DNA from: Nymphaea colorata
Lineage: Eukaryota; Streptophyta; Magnoliopsida; Nymphaeales; Nymphaeaceae
Assembly: GCF_008831285.2 (NCBI RefSeq)
Contig: NC_045144.1
Location: 12,823,858 to 12,887,857 of the forward strand
Direction: 5' to 3'
DNA: 64,000 nt
In this document: positions 34,103-45,865 of the stretch, piece by piece
How positions within the stretch are numbered: position 1 is the first letter of the stretch
Layout of the letters: the number at the start of each line of letters is the position of its first letter
Notes under the pieces: model-generated
What the model saw: only the letters and a program-made list of their open reading frames with translations
What the model was told of the DNA's origin: nothing
Databases searched by the model: none
Position numbers and translations under genes: made by a program

Positions 34103-34940
34103 ATTAAAGCTGTAAATCTCATTTTTGTTCCCCATTGTGTTAGGTCAGATACCTAAAACCCAAGCCTTTCAATTTGGATTTCAGCTGATCAGACCTTTCT
34201 CAATTGAACAACCCTTATAACCTTCGTAGCAAATCTTCCAAAATCAGCCACCTGCAAGTTATTAAAGCTGTAAATCTCATTTTTGTACCCTATATTAGGC
34301 CCTGTTTTGAGCTACATTGCAATTATAAATTCGTCAATGCATATGGGTTTGTTTTTTGTTTTAAGACTTGGATCTGGATCTAGATCCATTTACCTCCTTG
34401 GATTTGGACTGATCTTTTGTAGATTTGCAAAAATGCCATATCTTCTGCATTTTAGTTCTGTTTTTCACGAAATAAGCATAAGTGCTTATCAACAAAAGCA
34501 GTGTAAACACATGTTTTTTGGCCATTAAAACATGGATGCATGCATGCTAAGCGATATAAAAAGATTAGTGCATTTCATGCATCATCACTAGCCATGATTC
34601 TGGATAACTACTTTCTCCATTTCTTTATTTGTTTGGGGATTTTCTTTAATTTTAAGAGTCTCAAATACATTGCGTGTGCTAGTTCCGAACTGCACAAAAT
34701 GAATCTTGTTTATTGAGGTCAATTATATCTTGCAATATGTTGCTGGAGTCTCTCGAATCCTTTGTGCTATACTATTTTTTTTTTCCAATGTTTTCTCCTG
34801 TTATGTGGTCTGGTCAATTTTAAACTAGAAAAACTACTACAAACCCGTTGATCCTTCTGGATGAATTAGAGCACAAGGGACATTTGATATTCACTTTGGC
34901 TCTATTCTTGTATGAGCTTACTTCGAACTCTTGCTTGCAG
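34100..34940 (+). other. POLK intron, right part
   Basis: T-rich unique intron. A 26-base direct repeat (ATTAAAGCTGTAAATCTCAT and following bases) occurs at 34103 and 34261, 158 bases apart, suggesting a local duplication or a footprint around the 34129-34260 segment. It ends in the TTGCTTGCAG acceptor. Confidence 0.7.
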
Positions 34941-35032
34941 CTAATGTTGCAGAAACATTATCATCTGACATGCAAGAAGATGGTCTTTGTGGACGTACTT
35001 TAACACTTAAATTGAAGACTGCATCCTTTGAG
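34941..35032 (+). CDS. POLK: POLK exon (little finger, TLTLKLKTASFE)
   Basis: The exon carries (A)NVAETLSSDMQEDGLCGR followed by TLTLKLKTASFE, the beta-strand core of the little finger that grips the template major groove. The acceptor is TTGCTTGCAG and the donor GAG|GTCTGT. It enters in phase 1, joining the TTAG end of the exon 20 kb upstream, and leaves in phase 0. Confidence 0.92.
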
Positions 35033-35491
35033 GTCTGTTAAAGTTGTTATTAGTTAATCTCCAAATATTTTCTAGCTTTTCCTTTTTCTATCATAAATTA
35101 AATTATGCTACTGCAAACAATAAACATAGAAAAAATAATGTCTGTTTTTATCTCTCCTTGATTTTTTTTTTGCTGCTGGAAATGATACTATGACAGCACC
35201 GATGTTGTAGTCAGATCGGAATATGGAATAATTGGTTAGATAGATAAAGAGGGATGAAGCCAATCAAGATAGATAAAGAGGGAATGGTTAAAGTTAGCGA
35301 CAATTTTTTTTTCCTGTGGATGAAGTATCCTTTATGTTCAAGATCAAGTTACGCAGAATAGGAGATATATCTTGCAAAAGTATTTAGTTTAAATTAATTG
35401 TCGACTTCTTGCATGGAATCTTACGTTAACCTTGAACCAGAATATGGAATAATTGGTTAGTTTAACTCCTTCCTATATGTTACATTTTTAG
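35033..35491 (+). other. Short POLK intron
   Basis: 459-base intron, the only uninvaded one in the right half. It contains an AATATGGAATAATTGGTTAG direct repeat (about 35220 and 35441) and a GATAGATAAAGAGGGA repeat. No coding signal. Confidence 0.85.
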
Positions 35492-35603
35492 GTCCGTACA
35501 CGAGCCCTTTCACTGCAAAGATACATTTTCTCAAAGGATGATATACTTGCTCATGCTTACAAGTTGCTTAAGGCAGAGCTTCCTGTTTCATTGCGACTGA
35601 TAG
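35492..35603 (+). CDS. POLK: POLK exon (little finger end)
   Basis: It reads VRTRALSLQRYIFSKDDI, then LAHAYKLLKAELPVSLRLIG, the distal little finger. It lies 459 bases after the previous exon, the only short intron in this part of the gene. The acceptor is TTTTTAG and the donor ATAG|GTATAA, phase 1. The last G pairs with GA of the exon 24.3 kb downstream to make Gly. Confidence 0.92.
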
Positions 35604-35892
35604 GTATAATGTGTGTCATGGTTCAATATTTATTCTGATAATTTCTTATAGTTTTTCTTGTTGTATGTACTCAATCCCTCTATTAATGCATTTTCTCCTT
35701 TAGGGGCCGTTTGATGCCCTGGAAATTTATTGTAGCAGTGGAAAAAAATTTCAAAATTTTAAAATTTTTCCTTCTCATCAAACTTAGAGATTTTTTTTTT
35801 ACCGTTAAAAGTGGAAACGGCAAAATATTTCTGGAAAATTTTTTCCAGCCAGAGGGGTGGAAAAATTTTTCAAGAAATATTTTTTTGACCGT

Positions 35893-36330
35893 TGGAGGAG
35901 GAAGGGAAGGATGGAGGGAGGAGGAAGGAGGAGGAGGAAGGGAAGGAAGGAGGGAGGAGGAAGGAGGAGGAGGGAGGAGGAAGAAGGGAAAGAGGGAGGA
36001 GGAGGAGGAAGGGAAGGATGGAGGAGAAAGAGGGGGAGGAGGGCACGGTGAGGAGGGAAGGAGAAGAAGGGGAAGAAGGGGAAGAGGGAGAAGAGGGGAA
36101 GAAGGGGAGGAGGGCACGAGGAGGGAAGGAGAAGAGGGGAAGAAGGGAAGAAGGGGAAGAGGGCACGCGAGGGGAAGGAGAAGAGGGGAAGAGGGGAAGA
36201 AGGGGAAGAAGGGGAAGAGGGAGAAGAGGGGAAGAGGGCACACGAGGGGAAGGAGAAGAGGGGAAGAAGGGGAAGAAGGGGAAGAGGGAGAAGAGGGGAA
36301 GAAGGGGAGGAAGGCACGCGAGGGCACCTA
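35893..36330. repeat. Purine-rich GGAGGAAGAAG tract
   Basis: About 440 bases almost free of pyrimidines on the plus strand, built of GGA/GAAGGGGAA units and interrupted by five or six short GCAC or GCACACGA spacers. Confidence 0.92.
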
Positions 36331-36374
36331 CCCACGTCCCCCGCCGCCGCCGATGGCACCGCCTGACGCCACTT

Positions 36375-36590
36375 CCCCAAAATCCTCCCTCCTTCCTTTC
36401 CCTTCCCTTCTTCCTCCTCCTTCCCTTCTTCCTCCTCCTTCCCTTCCCTTCCCTTCTTCCTCCTCCTCCCTTCTCTTCCCTTCTTCCTCCCTCTTCCTCC
36501 TCCCTCCTTCCCTTCCCTTCCCTTCCCTTCTTCTTCCTCCTCCTCCTCCTTCCCTTCCCTTCCCTTTCCTTCCCTTCTTCCATTTCTACC
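36375..36590. repeat. Pyrimidine-rich CTTCC tract
   Basis: About 215 bases of CCTTCC/CTTCCTCC units, able to pair with the purine tract on the same strand. The GC-rich loop between (about 36330-36375) contains CCGCCGCCGCCG. Confidence 0.92.
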
Positions 36591-36749
36591 AAACGACGAA
36601 ATTTCTTTCCGGAAAAATATTTCTTACTTAACAAACACAAGCTTGTTTTGGAAATATGGAATTTTTTTTCCTATTTCTCAATTCCAGAAATATATTTCTG
36701 GAAATTTTTTTTCCGTTTCCATGGTTTCCAGCCATCAAACGGCCCCTTA

Positions 36750-37461
36750 CTATATTTATGTAAATTCTATCTGTAAGACTTTATTCTATGATGCTTCATT
36801 CAGTTTGATTTGTTAAAGTCCAAGAGGGATTTTTTTCGTGAGAAAGTGGTGCTCGGCTAGATTTCACCCTGAATTTGCAGTAATCATATGATCTTATTTA
36901 GAATGGAAAAGATGAAGACATTGATCTGTACATGATCGAAAAATGCTACATGCATTGGCATGACTTGTAAAAATGCAGGGGCATCATAGTCAAACGGTTT
37001 GTTTAGATGTTTGAGTCATTACAAAAATCAACTGATTTGATGTCATTTTGCTTCTAAATATGCCAATTATCTTATGTTTGCTGAAGAAACTTTTATGGGT
37101 CTATGTTCAAGAATTCTCTTGCTTGCCTTTTTGGCAAGTGCTTTTTGCCATCTTTGGCTTTTCCATTTGTCTAAGACTCAAGGTACAGTGGGGTCTACAG
37201 CAGACCCATCATTTTGCTGAACTATATATGGTTGCTTGTGAATAGTTGAGGGCATATGTGGGGTTAATGGAATGTATTACAGTTGGTTGCCCTAATTAGA
37301 GTGTGTGTGTTTTCCTCTTTGAGGGCATATATGGGGTTAATTTTGGTAGGTGAAAGCTACCAGCTGGTATTAGAGCACATGATCCTGATCAGCAAGGATG
37401 ATAAGTCAAGCAGCGTTATCTGTATCGCATGATATGGGCCTGCATCGTGCGATATGTATCC
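36750..37461 (+). other. POLK intron segment
   Basis: Mostly unique T-rich intron. A GAGGGCATATRTGGGGTTAAT direct repeat lies at about 37250 and 37320. The last 50 bases (37411-37461) contain TATCGCATGATATGGGCC and CATCGTGCGATATGTATCC, which resemble the TACGATACGGGC subterminal arrays of the hAT element. This is probably a decayed hAT end into which the next copia inserted. Confidence 0.55.
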
Positions 37462-37704
37462 TGTTGACGGATCTTATGTTTTGGGTCTGGGTCTGACCCG
37501 ATCCAGTATGTCCTTATTAGGGCATACTTATATCTTTGTAACCCTAATCTTAAGTGTGAATGAAAAATCTTAAGAGAGAGAGAGTCTGGTGGCTAGTGGG
37601 CTCCAGTTCCTCTTCATCCGTGGTTTTTTCCCTCTTGTTGGGGGTATTTTCCACGTTACATCGTGTTCATCTTTTCTTGTCTCCCTCTATTTCGTGTTTC
37701 AACA
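37462..37704 (+). repeat. Copia 5' LTR
   Basis: 243 bp, TGTTGACGGATC...GTGTTTCAACA. Shares the AGAGAGAGAGTCTGG.GGCTAGTG block with the LTRs at 21852 (inverted) and 51367, so these belong to one lineage. Contains the GGGTCTGGGTCTGACCCG dyad (37483). Confidence 0.9.
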
Positions 37705-38355
37705 TGGTATCAGAGCCGTGAAGTTTCGGCATTACTGGTTGGTTATTTGTCTTTGTTCGTGTTGGAGGAGGGATTGTCTGACACTGTTCATAGCCTGACG
37801 GAGTCCTTCCCACGCCCGGCACTGTTCATCGCCCGACACATGTGCCCGCAGCCTCACCCGTTGCCTGTGCCCGACGCATGCCTCCATCCAGCGCTGCTCG
37901 ACGCCTGTGCCTCCGTCTGGCGACCCTCGTTGAGTTTCTTTCCGGCGCCAGACGCACGACGTCTGCCCCCTGCCTCCACCCAGCGCCGCCTGACGCATCT
38001 GCTTCTACCTCATCCAGCGCCGCCCGACGCGTCTGCCTCTGCCTCACCCAGCGCCGCCCGACGCATCTGCCTCTGCCTCCGTCAGGCTCCGGCGATCCTC
38101 CGTCCGGTTCCGGCGATCTGGTTCCGGCCACCTGGTTCCATTGACTGCTCCCTGTCCGCTGTCACTGCTGGTTGCTCCTGTCCAGCGACCTGTTTCTGCT
38201 GGCTGCTCCCTGTCCGCTGCTTCCTATCGCTGGTGAGGCACAGGTCGCTGTACTTTGCTCGCTGACTACCCAGGCTGCCTGACCCTGCCTGTTGTTCCGC
38301 TGCTGCGGTTCCCTGCTTTTTTTTTTTGCTCTCTTTGTCGCGCCGGTCGGTCATT
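37705..38355 (+). other. Copia leader with primer-binding site
   Basis: TGGTATCAGAGCC at 37705, then a GC-rich leader with CAGCGCCGCC.GACGC repeats (37975-38065). The 200-codon open frame here (37663-38265) has no homology to gag and is composition-driven. Confidence 0.85.
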
Positions 38356-39456
38356 ATGGCAGCCTCTTCCTTGTCGACCGTCAATCAAACTGAAATCGGG
38401 GTTGTTAGAACTGAGAATGTTCCCATGCAGGTTATTAATCTTCGCCTCACAAAGGAGAACTATTTCTCGTGGTCGCCTTCTATGACTATGGGGATTGTTG
38501 GCTGCGATCGAATGGCCTATATCGATGGGAGCAACCCTGAACCAGCAAGAACAAGTGGTGTGTGGCGCACTTGGTTCCTTGAGGATAATCAAGTAAAAAC
38601 TTGGATTGTCAACTCCGTCTTCGCCGAGATTCAGCCCCTTATCCTTCGGAAGAAGACTGCAAGAGACATGTGGGTGGTCCTAGAGCAAATGTATGGCCAA
38701 AAGAAAACGGCAATTCGTACTTACCAAATAATGAAGACTGTCTATGGTCTTCGACAAGGGAACTCTTCTGTTGCAGATTACTATGGGGCTCTGAAAGCCA
38801 AGTGGGAAGAACTTGACTATCATTCTGATATTCCTTGGCATTGTCCCCAAGATCAGGCGCTTCATGTCGCCCAGGAATGGGAAAATAGGGTGTTTCTTTT
38901 TTTGGCTGGTTTAAATGATGAGTTTGAAGGTGTTAGAAGCCAGATTTTGAATTCAAGAGAGGTGTCCAGTATTGAGGATGTGTACTCATGTATTGAAGCG
39001 GAAGAACAGAGAAGGCTGGTTACAAATGAAGGCAAGAGGGATCTTGTGCCCTATCATGAGAGATCCGCTCTTGTGAGTCGTGGTCTTGGAGGCCCGACTA
39101 GACCTCTTCGCAGATGCACCCACTACAAGAAGACGGGTCACACCGTGGATTATTGTTGGGATCTTCATCCAGAGAAGAAAGGAAACAAAGCGAAGTCCTC
39201 TATTGGGAAGACACCTGTGTCTGAGGTGTCCAAATCTAGTGGAGAAAAACTCTCTATTTCAGCTGATCAGCTTCGTGAACTGAGGGCCTACTTGGGCCGG
39301 CTCGATGTCAGCCAGGCCAAGACATCAGAGGAGACTAAGGCTAATCATGCTCTTGCAGTTGTTGGTGATAAAGGTATCCCTTCTGTGGGGGAATGGATTG
39401 TGGATAGTAGTGCTACTCACCACATGACAGGTAATCCAAAATTGTTTCATGAGTAA
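38356..39456 (+). pseudogene. Copia gag and protease
   Basis: Start MAASSLSTVNQTEIGVVRTE, then NLRLTKENYFSWSPSMTMGI, WFLEDNQVKTWIVNSVFAEI, ILRKKTARDMWVVLEQMYG, SVADYYGALKAKWEELDYH. The zinc knuckle reads CTHYKKTGHTVDYC, with the second Cys replaced by Tyr. The protease motif reads WIVDSSATHHMTG, so the catalytic DSG is DSS. A TAA stop follows at 39454. Both changes argue that this copy is dead. About 366 codons, a normal length for gag-pro up to that point. Confidence 0.9.
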
Positions 39457-41349
39457 AAGTTATCTTCAGGTAGGAAACGTGTTTCTCTCGCAGATGGTTC
39501 CTCTACCTGTGTGGCAGGCGAAGGGACTCTGTCCCTGTTGGACAAATTTCATGTGCGGGGCGCATTACATGTCCCCCAGTTTCCCTTAAATCTCTTGTCA
39601 GTCAGTAGACTTACTAAAGAATTGAATTGTGAACTCATTTTTTCTGCCAATCGCTGTGCAGGACTTGGTGACAGGAAAGAGGATTGAGATTGGTTTGGCT
39701 TCTGATGGCTTATATCGTCTTCCCATACGTGTGGCTACGGCTCTCATGACAGCGATCCGCAAGACAGATAAACAAAGAGAAGATTGTCTTCAGTGCTTCT
39801 TGTACTGGCATGAACGTTTTGGGCATTTACCTTTTGGGATTTTGAAACAGTTGTTTCCCGACTTGTGTTCTTCCTTGAATTTGTCTTTCATTTCTTGTGA
39901 TGTTTGTCAGTTTGCCAAACATGTGAGGGCTTCTTACCCTATTTCTACTAGTTGTGTTAATGAATCTTTTTCCTTGATTCACTCGGATGTATGGGGGCCT
40001 TCGGGAATTCATACCCGTCAAGGTTTTCATTATTTTATCACTTTCATTGATGATTTATCTCGTGCTACCTTTGTGTACTTGTTAAAAGATCGCAGTGAGG
40101 TCCCTCATATCATCGAGACTTTCATTATTCTTGTGCATACCCAATATGGTGCAACTATTAAAACATTCCAGTCCGATAATGCCCGTGAATATATGTGTCA
40201 GTCCATTGAGGAGTTTCTTCGACAAAGGGGGATTGTTCATGAGACGTCTTGTAGTTACACCCCCCCTCAGAATGGGGTGGCTGAAAGGAAAAATCGCTAG
40301 CTTCTTAATGTCACTAGGGCTCTTCTGTTTCAGAGAAATCTTCCCAAACATTATTGGGGTGATGCAATTCTTACTAGTGCATATCTCATCAACCGCATGC
40401 CTAGTCGTGTTCTGAATGGTAGGACTCCCCACTCGTTGCTGCCTGGCAGTCGTCCACCATTTCTTCTCTCTCCTCGTGTTTTTGGTTGTGTGTGCTTTAT
40501 CCATAATCACAGTCCAAATGTAAAGAAACTTGATCCCAGGTCTATCAAAGGTGTGTATGTTGGGTACTCTCCTACTCAGAAAGGGTACAGATGTATTGAC
40601 CCCATCACTGGTCGAGTTTATGTTACGAGGGATGTTACCTTTTTGGAACATGCCTCTTACTTCAGTGAGAATTCTCTTCAGGGGGAGCAGTCTGCGGTTA
40701 GGGAAGAGTATTCTCAGAGACAGAAACTTCAATTTACAGATTTTTTGGACTACAGGAAAGCAGAATCTCTCACTGTGGTTGATGTGCCTGAGAAGGAGGA
40801 AGGGTGTGACACTGGAATTGAGAAGGAAGGCCATCGGTTGTTTGGACAGGTCTACTCTAGACGAGGTACTCGGACAGAGGAGGTGACTTGTGATGCTAGA
40901 TCTACTTTCAATCCCAATGCCACTCCTTCCCTGGATGAACCAAGTCCTACTGTGGAGACTCAAGATGAGGTTGAAAAGAAGAATGAAGACCTTCCCATTG
41001 CCCTGAGGAAGGGTGTCAGGTCATGTACTCAACACCCTATTGGTAATTTTGTGTCTTATTCCAGACTTGGCGAGGATTACAAGTGTTTTGTTTCTTCTCT
41101 TTCTTTGGTTGTGATCCTCAGGACTATTGCTGAAGCTCAAAGTGATCCCAAGTGGGCTGATGCAATGAAAGAAGAAATGGATGCCTTGAGAAGAAATATG
41201 ACATGGGAAGTGGTGAAGATTCCTGAGGCTGCTCACTTAGTTGGATCCAAATGGGTATATATCATCAAGTACAAACCAGATGGAAGTGTTGAAAGATATA
41301 AAGCTCGTCTTGTGGCCAAGGGGTTTAGCCAGAAATATGGAATTGATTA
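39457..41349 (+). pseudogene. Copia integrase and N-terminal RT
   Basis: After the stop the frame continues (LSSGRKRVSLADGSS, LLSVSRLTKELNC), shifts at about 39660, then gives integrase: WHERFGHLPFGILKQLF, CDVCQFAKHVRASYP, HSDVWGPSG, SDNAREYMCQSIEEF, PPQNGVAERKNR and a TAG at 40298. After it: LPKHYWGDAILTSAYLINR, the pre-RT linker (40397 onward), HPIGNFVSYSRL, AHLVGSKWVYIIKYKPDGSV, VAKGFSQKYGIDY. It is cut at 41349 by the nested copia, with the target GATTA at 41345-41349. Confidence 0.9.
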
Positions 41350-41625
41350 TATAGAAACACGCAATGGACAAGAGAAACAGAGAGGAAACAGACGATATAC
41401 GTGGAAAACCTCAAGAAGAGGTGAAAAACCACGGAGAGGCTCTAACTTAGGGGCAAAACCGCAACCCTAGGAGAGAGAATATTATTATTCACTTAATCAA
41501 CAAAACAGCAATAAGTGGGAATATAAGAGGGAGACCCGCCTAGGGAACCAAGCCACTCTCGGTTCCCACGCCCATGGGACCGGGTCCATATCTAGACCCG
41601 GTTCCCAATACACAATATTCTAACA
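41350..41625 (-). repeat. Copia 3' LTR
   Basis: 276 bp, TATAGAAACACGC...ATATTCTAACA. Dyad GGGACCGGGTCC...AGACCCGGTTCCC at 41577-41606. The polypurine tract (minus strand GAGGGGGAG) adjoins at 41626. Confidence 0.92.
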
Positions 41626-43994
41626 CTCCCCCTCAAGCTTGGCATACATGTCAAACATGCCAAGCTTGCTCACATTTTTTTCAAATTGGGATGTATATAA
41701 GGTTTTAGTTAAAACATCTGCAATTTGATCTTCAGACTTCATATAAGGCAGGATCAACCCCTTTGAATCTATGCGTTCCCTTATGAAGTGGCGATCAATC
41801 TCCACATGTTTAGTTCTGTCATGCAGAACGAGATTATTTGCAAGGTTAATTGCAGACTTGTTGTCGCAGTACATCTTCATCTTCTCTTCCATTTCAACTC
41901 CAATATCTGCTAGAAGGATCTTCAACCATAACATTTCTGTAACTCCCATAGCAACCGCCCTGTATTCAGCCTCAGCACTGGATCTAGAACAAACTTCCTG
42001 TCTTTTACTTCTTCATACAACCAGGTTACCCCCCAGAAAGATGCAGTACCCTGTGGCAGTCCTCCTACTATCAGTGCACCCTGCCCAATCTACATCAGAG
42101 TATCTTTCAATATTAAGTTGGTTTTGCTGAGTATATAGTAATCCTTTCCCTGGATCATTCTTCAGGTACCCCAACACTCTTTCTGCACTCTTCAAGTGAC
42201 AATCAGTAGGAGCATGCATAAACTGACTCAACACATTCACAGCATAAGTGATATCAAGGCGGGTTAGAGTAAGATAGATGAGCTTACCAACCAACCTCTG
42301 ATACCGTCCTTTTCCTTTCTCATCCAGGATGTTGCCAGTTTTGATGCTAATCTTAGTACCAGACTCCATTGGAGTTAGAAAGGGCCTACATCCAAGTTTA
42401 CCTGTCTCTTTTAACAAATCCAGAGTGTACTTCCTTTGGCTCATAACAAGCCCCGTTTCTGATCGAGCAATCTCTATCCCCAGAAAGTACCTTAGTTTAC
42501 CCAGATCTTTAAGGTTGAATTCAGTAGCCCTTTTTTCTTCTTCATCGTCACCTGTGACAATCATATCATCAACATATACAAGAAGAAGACTCACCAGGCC
42601 ATTTCTCTGCTTGATGAACAAAGTGTGATCACCATTTCCCTGTTTGTATCCATTAATCTTCATAACTATCCTCAGTCTTTCAAACCACGCTCTAGGAGAC
42701 TGCTTTAATCCATACAAGGCTTTCTTGAGATGACAACATTTTCCGCCTTGGGTATATCCAGGAGGTATGCTCATATAGACCTCTTCCTCTAGACGGCCGT
42801 TTAAGAATGCATTTTTGACATCAAGTTGGTCCATTCTCCACTTCTTTTGCACAGCAAGTGCTAGAATAACTCTCACAGTTTTCAGTTTAGCAATAGGGGC
42901 AAAAGTTTCAAGATAATCAATACCATATTTTTTACTGAACCCCTTTGCAACAAGACGAGCCTTATACCGGTCCACAGTACCATCAGGTTTGTACTTCACA
43001 TTGAACACCCACTTGGAACCAACTAAATGAGCGCCCTTGGGAATATCAACTACTTCCCAAGTGTTGTTCCTTGCCAAGGCATCCATCTCCTCTGTCATGG
43101 CCTGTAGCCATTTGGGATCCTCTCTAGCATCTTCCACACACCTGGGAATCACAGACTTAGACAAGGATGTAATAAAGGATTTGTAATCCTTACTAAGTTT
43201 TGCATAAGAAACAAATCTCTGAATAGGATGAGAAGTACATGACCTGGTGCCCTTGCGCAGGGCTATCGGAAGCTCATCATTCACTGGACTTGGGTCATCC
43301 GGGGGACTCATAGGATTGGGATTGGTAACATCAACATCCTCAACCACATCTTTCTTCTTCCTGGTGTACACCTGGCCAAACAAGTGATCACGGGCAGATC
43401 ATCCACAGAGCCCCCTTCACCTCTGACTATGTCTGCCACAGTGTGACTGGCCTTGTAATCTAAGAAATCCATAATCTGAATCAGCTGATTTGAGGAATAC
43501 TCTTCCCCCCTGTTCCCTAGACACTCCCCCTGAAGAGGATTCACAGGAAAGTATGCCTCATGTTCATGAAAAGTAACATCCCGGGAGCCATAAACTTTGG
43601 AGGTGGTAGGATCAACACATTTGTATCCCTTTTGAGTAGAGGAATACCCCAAGAAGACACCCTTGATAGACCGAGGATCAAGTTTTTTTAGAGAGGGACT
43701 ATGGTCATGTACAAAACAGATACACCCAAACACCCGAGGAGTAAGTGGCTAGGGATTCTGAATAGGCCAAAGCACAGAATACGGGGAATGACCATTCAAC
43801 ACACGAGTAGGCATACGGTTAGTAAGATGTGCACTAGTGAGAAGTGCATCACCCCAGTAACGCTTAGGAACATGTCGATGGAACATAATAGCCCGGGAGA
43901 CATCTAATAAATGGCGATTCTTCCGTTCAGCCACGCCATTTTGGGGTGGAGTGTAACTACAAGATGTTTCATGAACAATACCCTTGCTCCTCAA
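41626..43994 (-). pseudogene. Copia integrase C-terminus, RT and RNase H
   Basis: Integrase end (43994-43749): ETSCSYTPPQNGVAERKNRH, WGDALLTSAHLTNRMPTRVL. Linker 43733-43308: FGCICFVHDHSPSLKKLDPR. RT (43383-42013): VGSKWVFNVKYKPDGTVDRY, QLDVKNAFLNGRLEEEVYM, YGLKQSPRAWFERLR and an intact YVDDMIVTGDDEEE. RNase H: RYSDVDWAGCTDSRRTATG, a stop at 42013, then AVAMGVTEMLWLKIL, YCDNKSAINLANN, DRHFIRERIDSKG. Breaks: frameshift about 44050, stop about 43745, frameshift about 43385, stop about 42013. RT itself is uninterrupted. Confidence 0.92.
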
Positions 43995-45865
43995 GAAATC
44001 ATCAAGGGATTGAGAGACATACTCTCTAGCATTATCAGTGCGGAACGCCTGAATAGAAGTCCCTCAACAAAGGCAACAAAATTTTTTACAATAACGGGAA
44101 CTTTACTACGCTCTTTCAACAGGTACACGAACGTACAACGGGAGTAGTCATCAATAAGACTCATAAAGTAATGAAAACCACGATAAGTGGGTACTCCCGA
44201 AGGACCCCAAACATCAGAGTGAACCAAAGCAAAAGGACGGGTGGTTTTATTGAAGGAAATAGGGTACGAAGCCCTAACATGTTTAGCCAACTGACACACT
44301 TCACAGGTGAAGGAGTCCATAGAAACAGAATGAAAAAGACTAGGAAACAACTTCTTAATCAACGGAAACGGAAGATGACCAAGCCGCTCGTGCCATCGCA
44401 TAATGGTGGAGCTGTCTTCCATGCCTGACAACTGCCCACTAGTGGCTGAAATAAGAGCAGAAGCGACCTGCACAGGCAGTCTGTAAAGTCCATCAATAGC
44501 CGAACCAATTCCAATCTTCTGCCCCGTCACCAAGTCCTGCAGGAAACAATGATCAGCAGAAAAAATTATATTGCAATTAAGCTCTTTGGTAATACTGCTG
44601 ACGGATAACAAATTCACAGGAATATTAGGAACATGAAGAGCATCATGAAGATGGTATTTATTTAACAATGACAAACTCCCTTTTCCAGCCACAGAGATAG
44701 AAGAACCATCAGCCATCGACACGCGTTGCTGCCCGGAAGACAATTTGTATTCTTGAAATATCTTAAGATCCCCTGTCATATGATGTGTAGCTTCACTGTC
44801 AACAATCCAACCACCAAGAGAGGAATTACCTTGATCGCTAGTGGCAACAAGGGCTTGGGCTAACTGAGCTCCCTCAGACGTGGAGGCTTCCTCCTGAGTA
44901 GTAGACAGGCGGCTGATGTACGCTTGCAGTTCCTTGATTTGATCAGCAGACAGCTTAGATTTCTCAACACTTGAAGAACCACTCCGACTGGGATCTGGCA
45001 CAGAAGGACTCCGCCGACTAGAAGGAGGGCAACCCCGAACAAGTCTCTTCTCAGGATGAATATCCCAACAGAAATCAATTGAATGTCCCGATTTGTTACA
45101 ATGGCTACAACGTCGAGTAGGACGCTGTCCAGTCCCTGAAGCACGACTAACAAAGGCTGAAGGAGAACTCCCATGACTAGAGTCAATATGCATCACTTGG
45201 CGTCGGTGTTCCTCAGATTCCACCTGAGCATATACCTCCTCTATCCCAGGAATCTCATCACAGTTGAGAATTTGACTCCGAATGGATTCAAATTCATCAC
45301 GCAGGCCTCCAAGGAAAATAAACGTACGATCCATCCATTCCTTTTCCCAGTACAAGGCATGATCAGACCCACAGTTCCAGTCATCATTCACATGATAATC
45401 AAGTTCCTCCCATTTAGTCTTCAGGGCAGCATAGAAGGAGGCTACGGACAAATCACCCTGTTTAAGACAGTAGATACTGCGTTTAATCTGATACGTACGC
45501 AGAACCCTCTTCTTACGGCCCTACATCCTCGCAAGCACCGTCCACATATCATAAGAGGTCGACTTCCGTAGAATAAGAGGTTGAATATCAGCAGAAACAG
45601 AACTAATGATCTACACCTTAACCTGACTGTCCTCCAATGCCCAAGTTGCCCATCGAGGGTCTGCTTTGCTAGGCGCCGGTTTCTCCCCTGTGATATAGGG
45701 AAGGCGACCGCGACTAGTTATCCCTATTTCGAGTGTGGCAGACCAAGACGGATAGTTGTCTTTATTCAAACGAATAGACGTGACCTGAACATGCAAGTTC
45801 TCGCTCTTGGTAGTCTGGCTCGTGTCGAAGGCAACATCAATCTTGGGGATCATCTCTTCGGCCAT
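43991..45865 (-). pseudogene. Copia gag, protease and integrase N-terminus
   Basis: Start MAEEMIPKIDVAFDTSQ at 45865, then TSIRLNKDNYPSWSATLEIG, with stops at about 45612 and 45524 splitting gag. A 486-codon frame (45451-43991) follows: SVASFYAALKTKWEELDYH, zinc knuckle CSHCNKSGHSIDFC, protease WIVDSEATHHMTGD (DSG changed to DSE), pre-integrase LLSVSSITKELNC and integrase WHERLGHLPFPLIKKLF...CEVCQLAKHVRASYP, HSDVWGPSGV. Confidence 0.9.

Larger units (their letters stand above)
35703..36746. mobile_element. Tourist-like PIF/Harbinger foldback element
   Basis: Ends are perfect inverted repeats GGGGCCGTTTGATG / CATCAAACGGCCCC, flanked by TTA duplications (35700-35702, 36747-36749). The GGGGCCGTTTG-type end and a TTA/TAA duplication are the PIF/Harbinger (Tourist) signature. 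The subterminal arms also pair imperfectly (TGGAAA...AAATTTC blocks). At 1,044 bp it is long for a MITE because the middle has expanded into a purine tract on the left and a pyrimidine tract on the right. No transposase. The 190-300-codon open frames on both strands are low-complexity Gly/Glu/Arg or Ser/Pro/Phe shadows. Confidence 0.9.

Noticed and set aside
35711-36776. Open frames of 191-306 codons on both strands
   Set aside because: Products of the purine/pyrimidine tracts in the Tourist-like element; simple-repeat Gly/Glu/Arg or Ser/Pro/Phe.
37663-38265. 200-codon frame before copia gag
   Set aside because: Starts inside the LTR and covers the primer site and GC-rich leader; gag proper starts at 38356.
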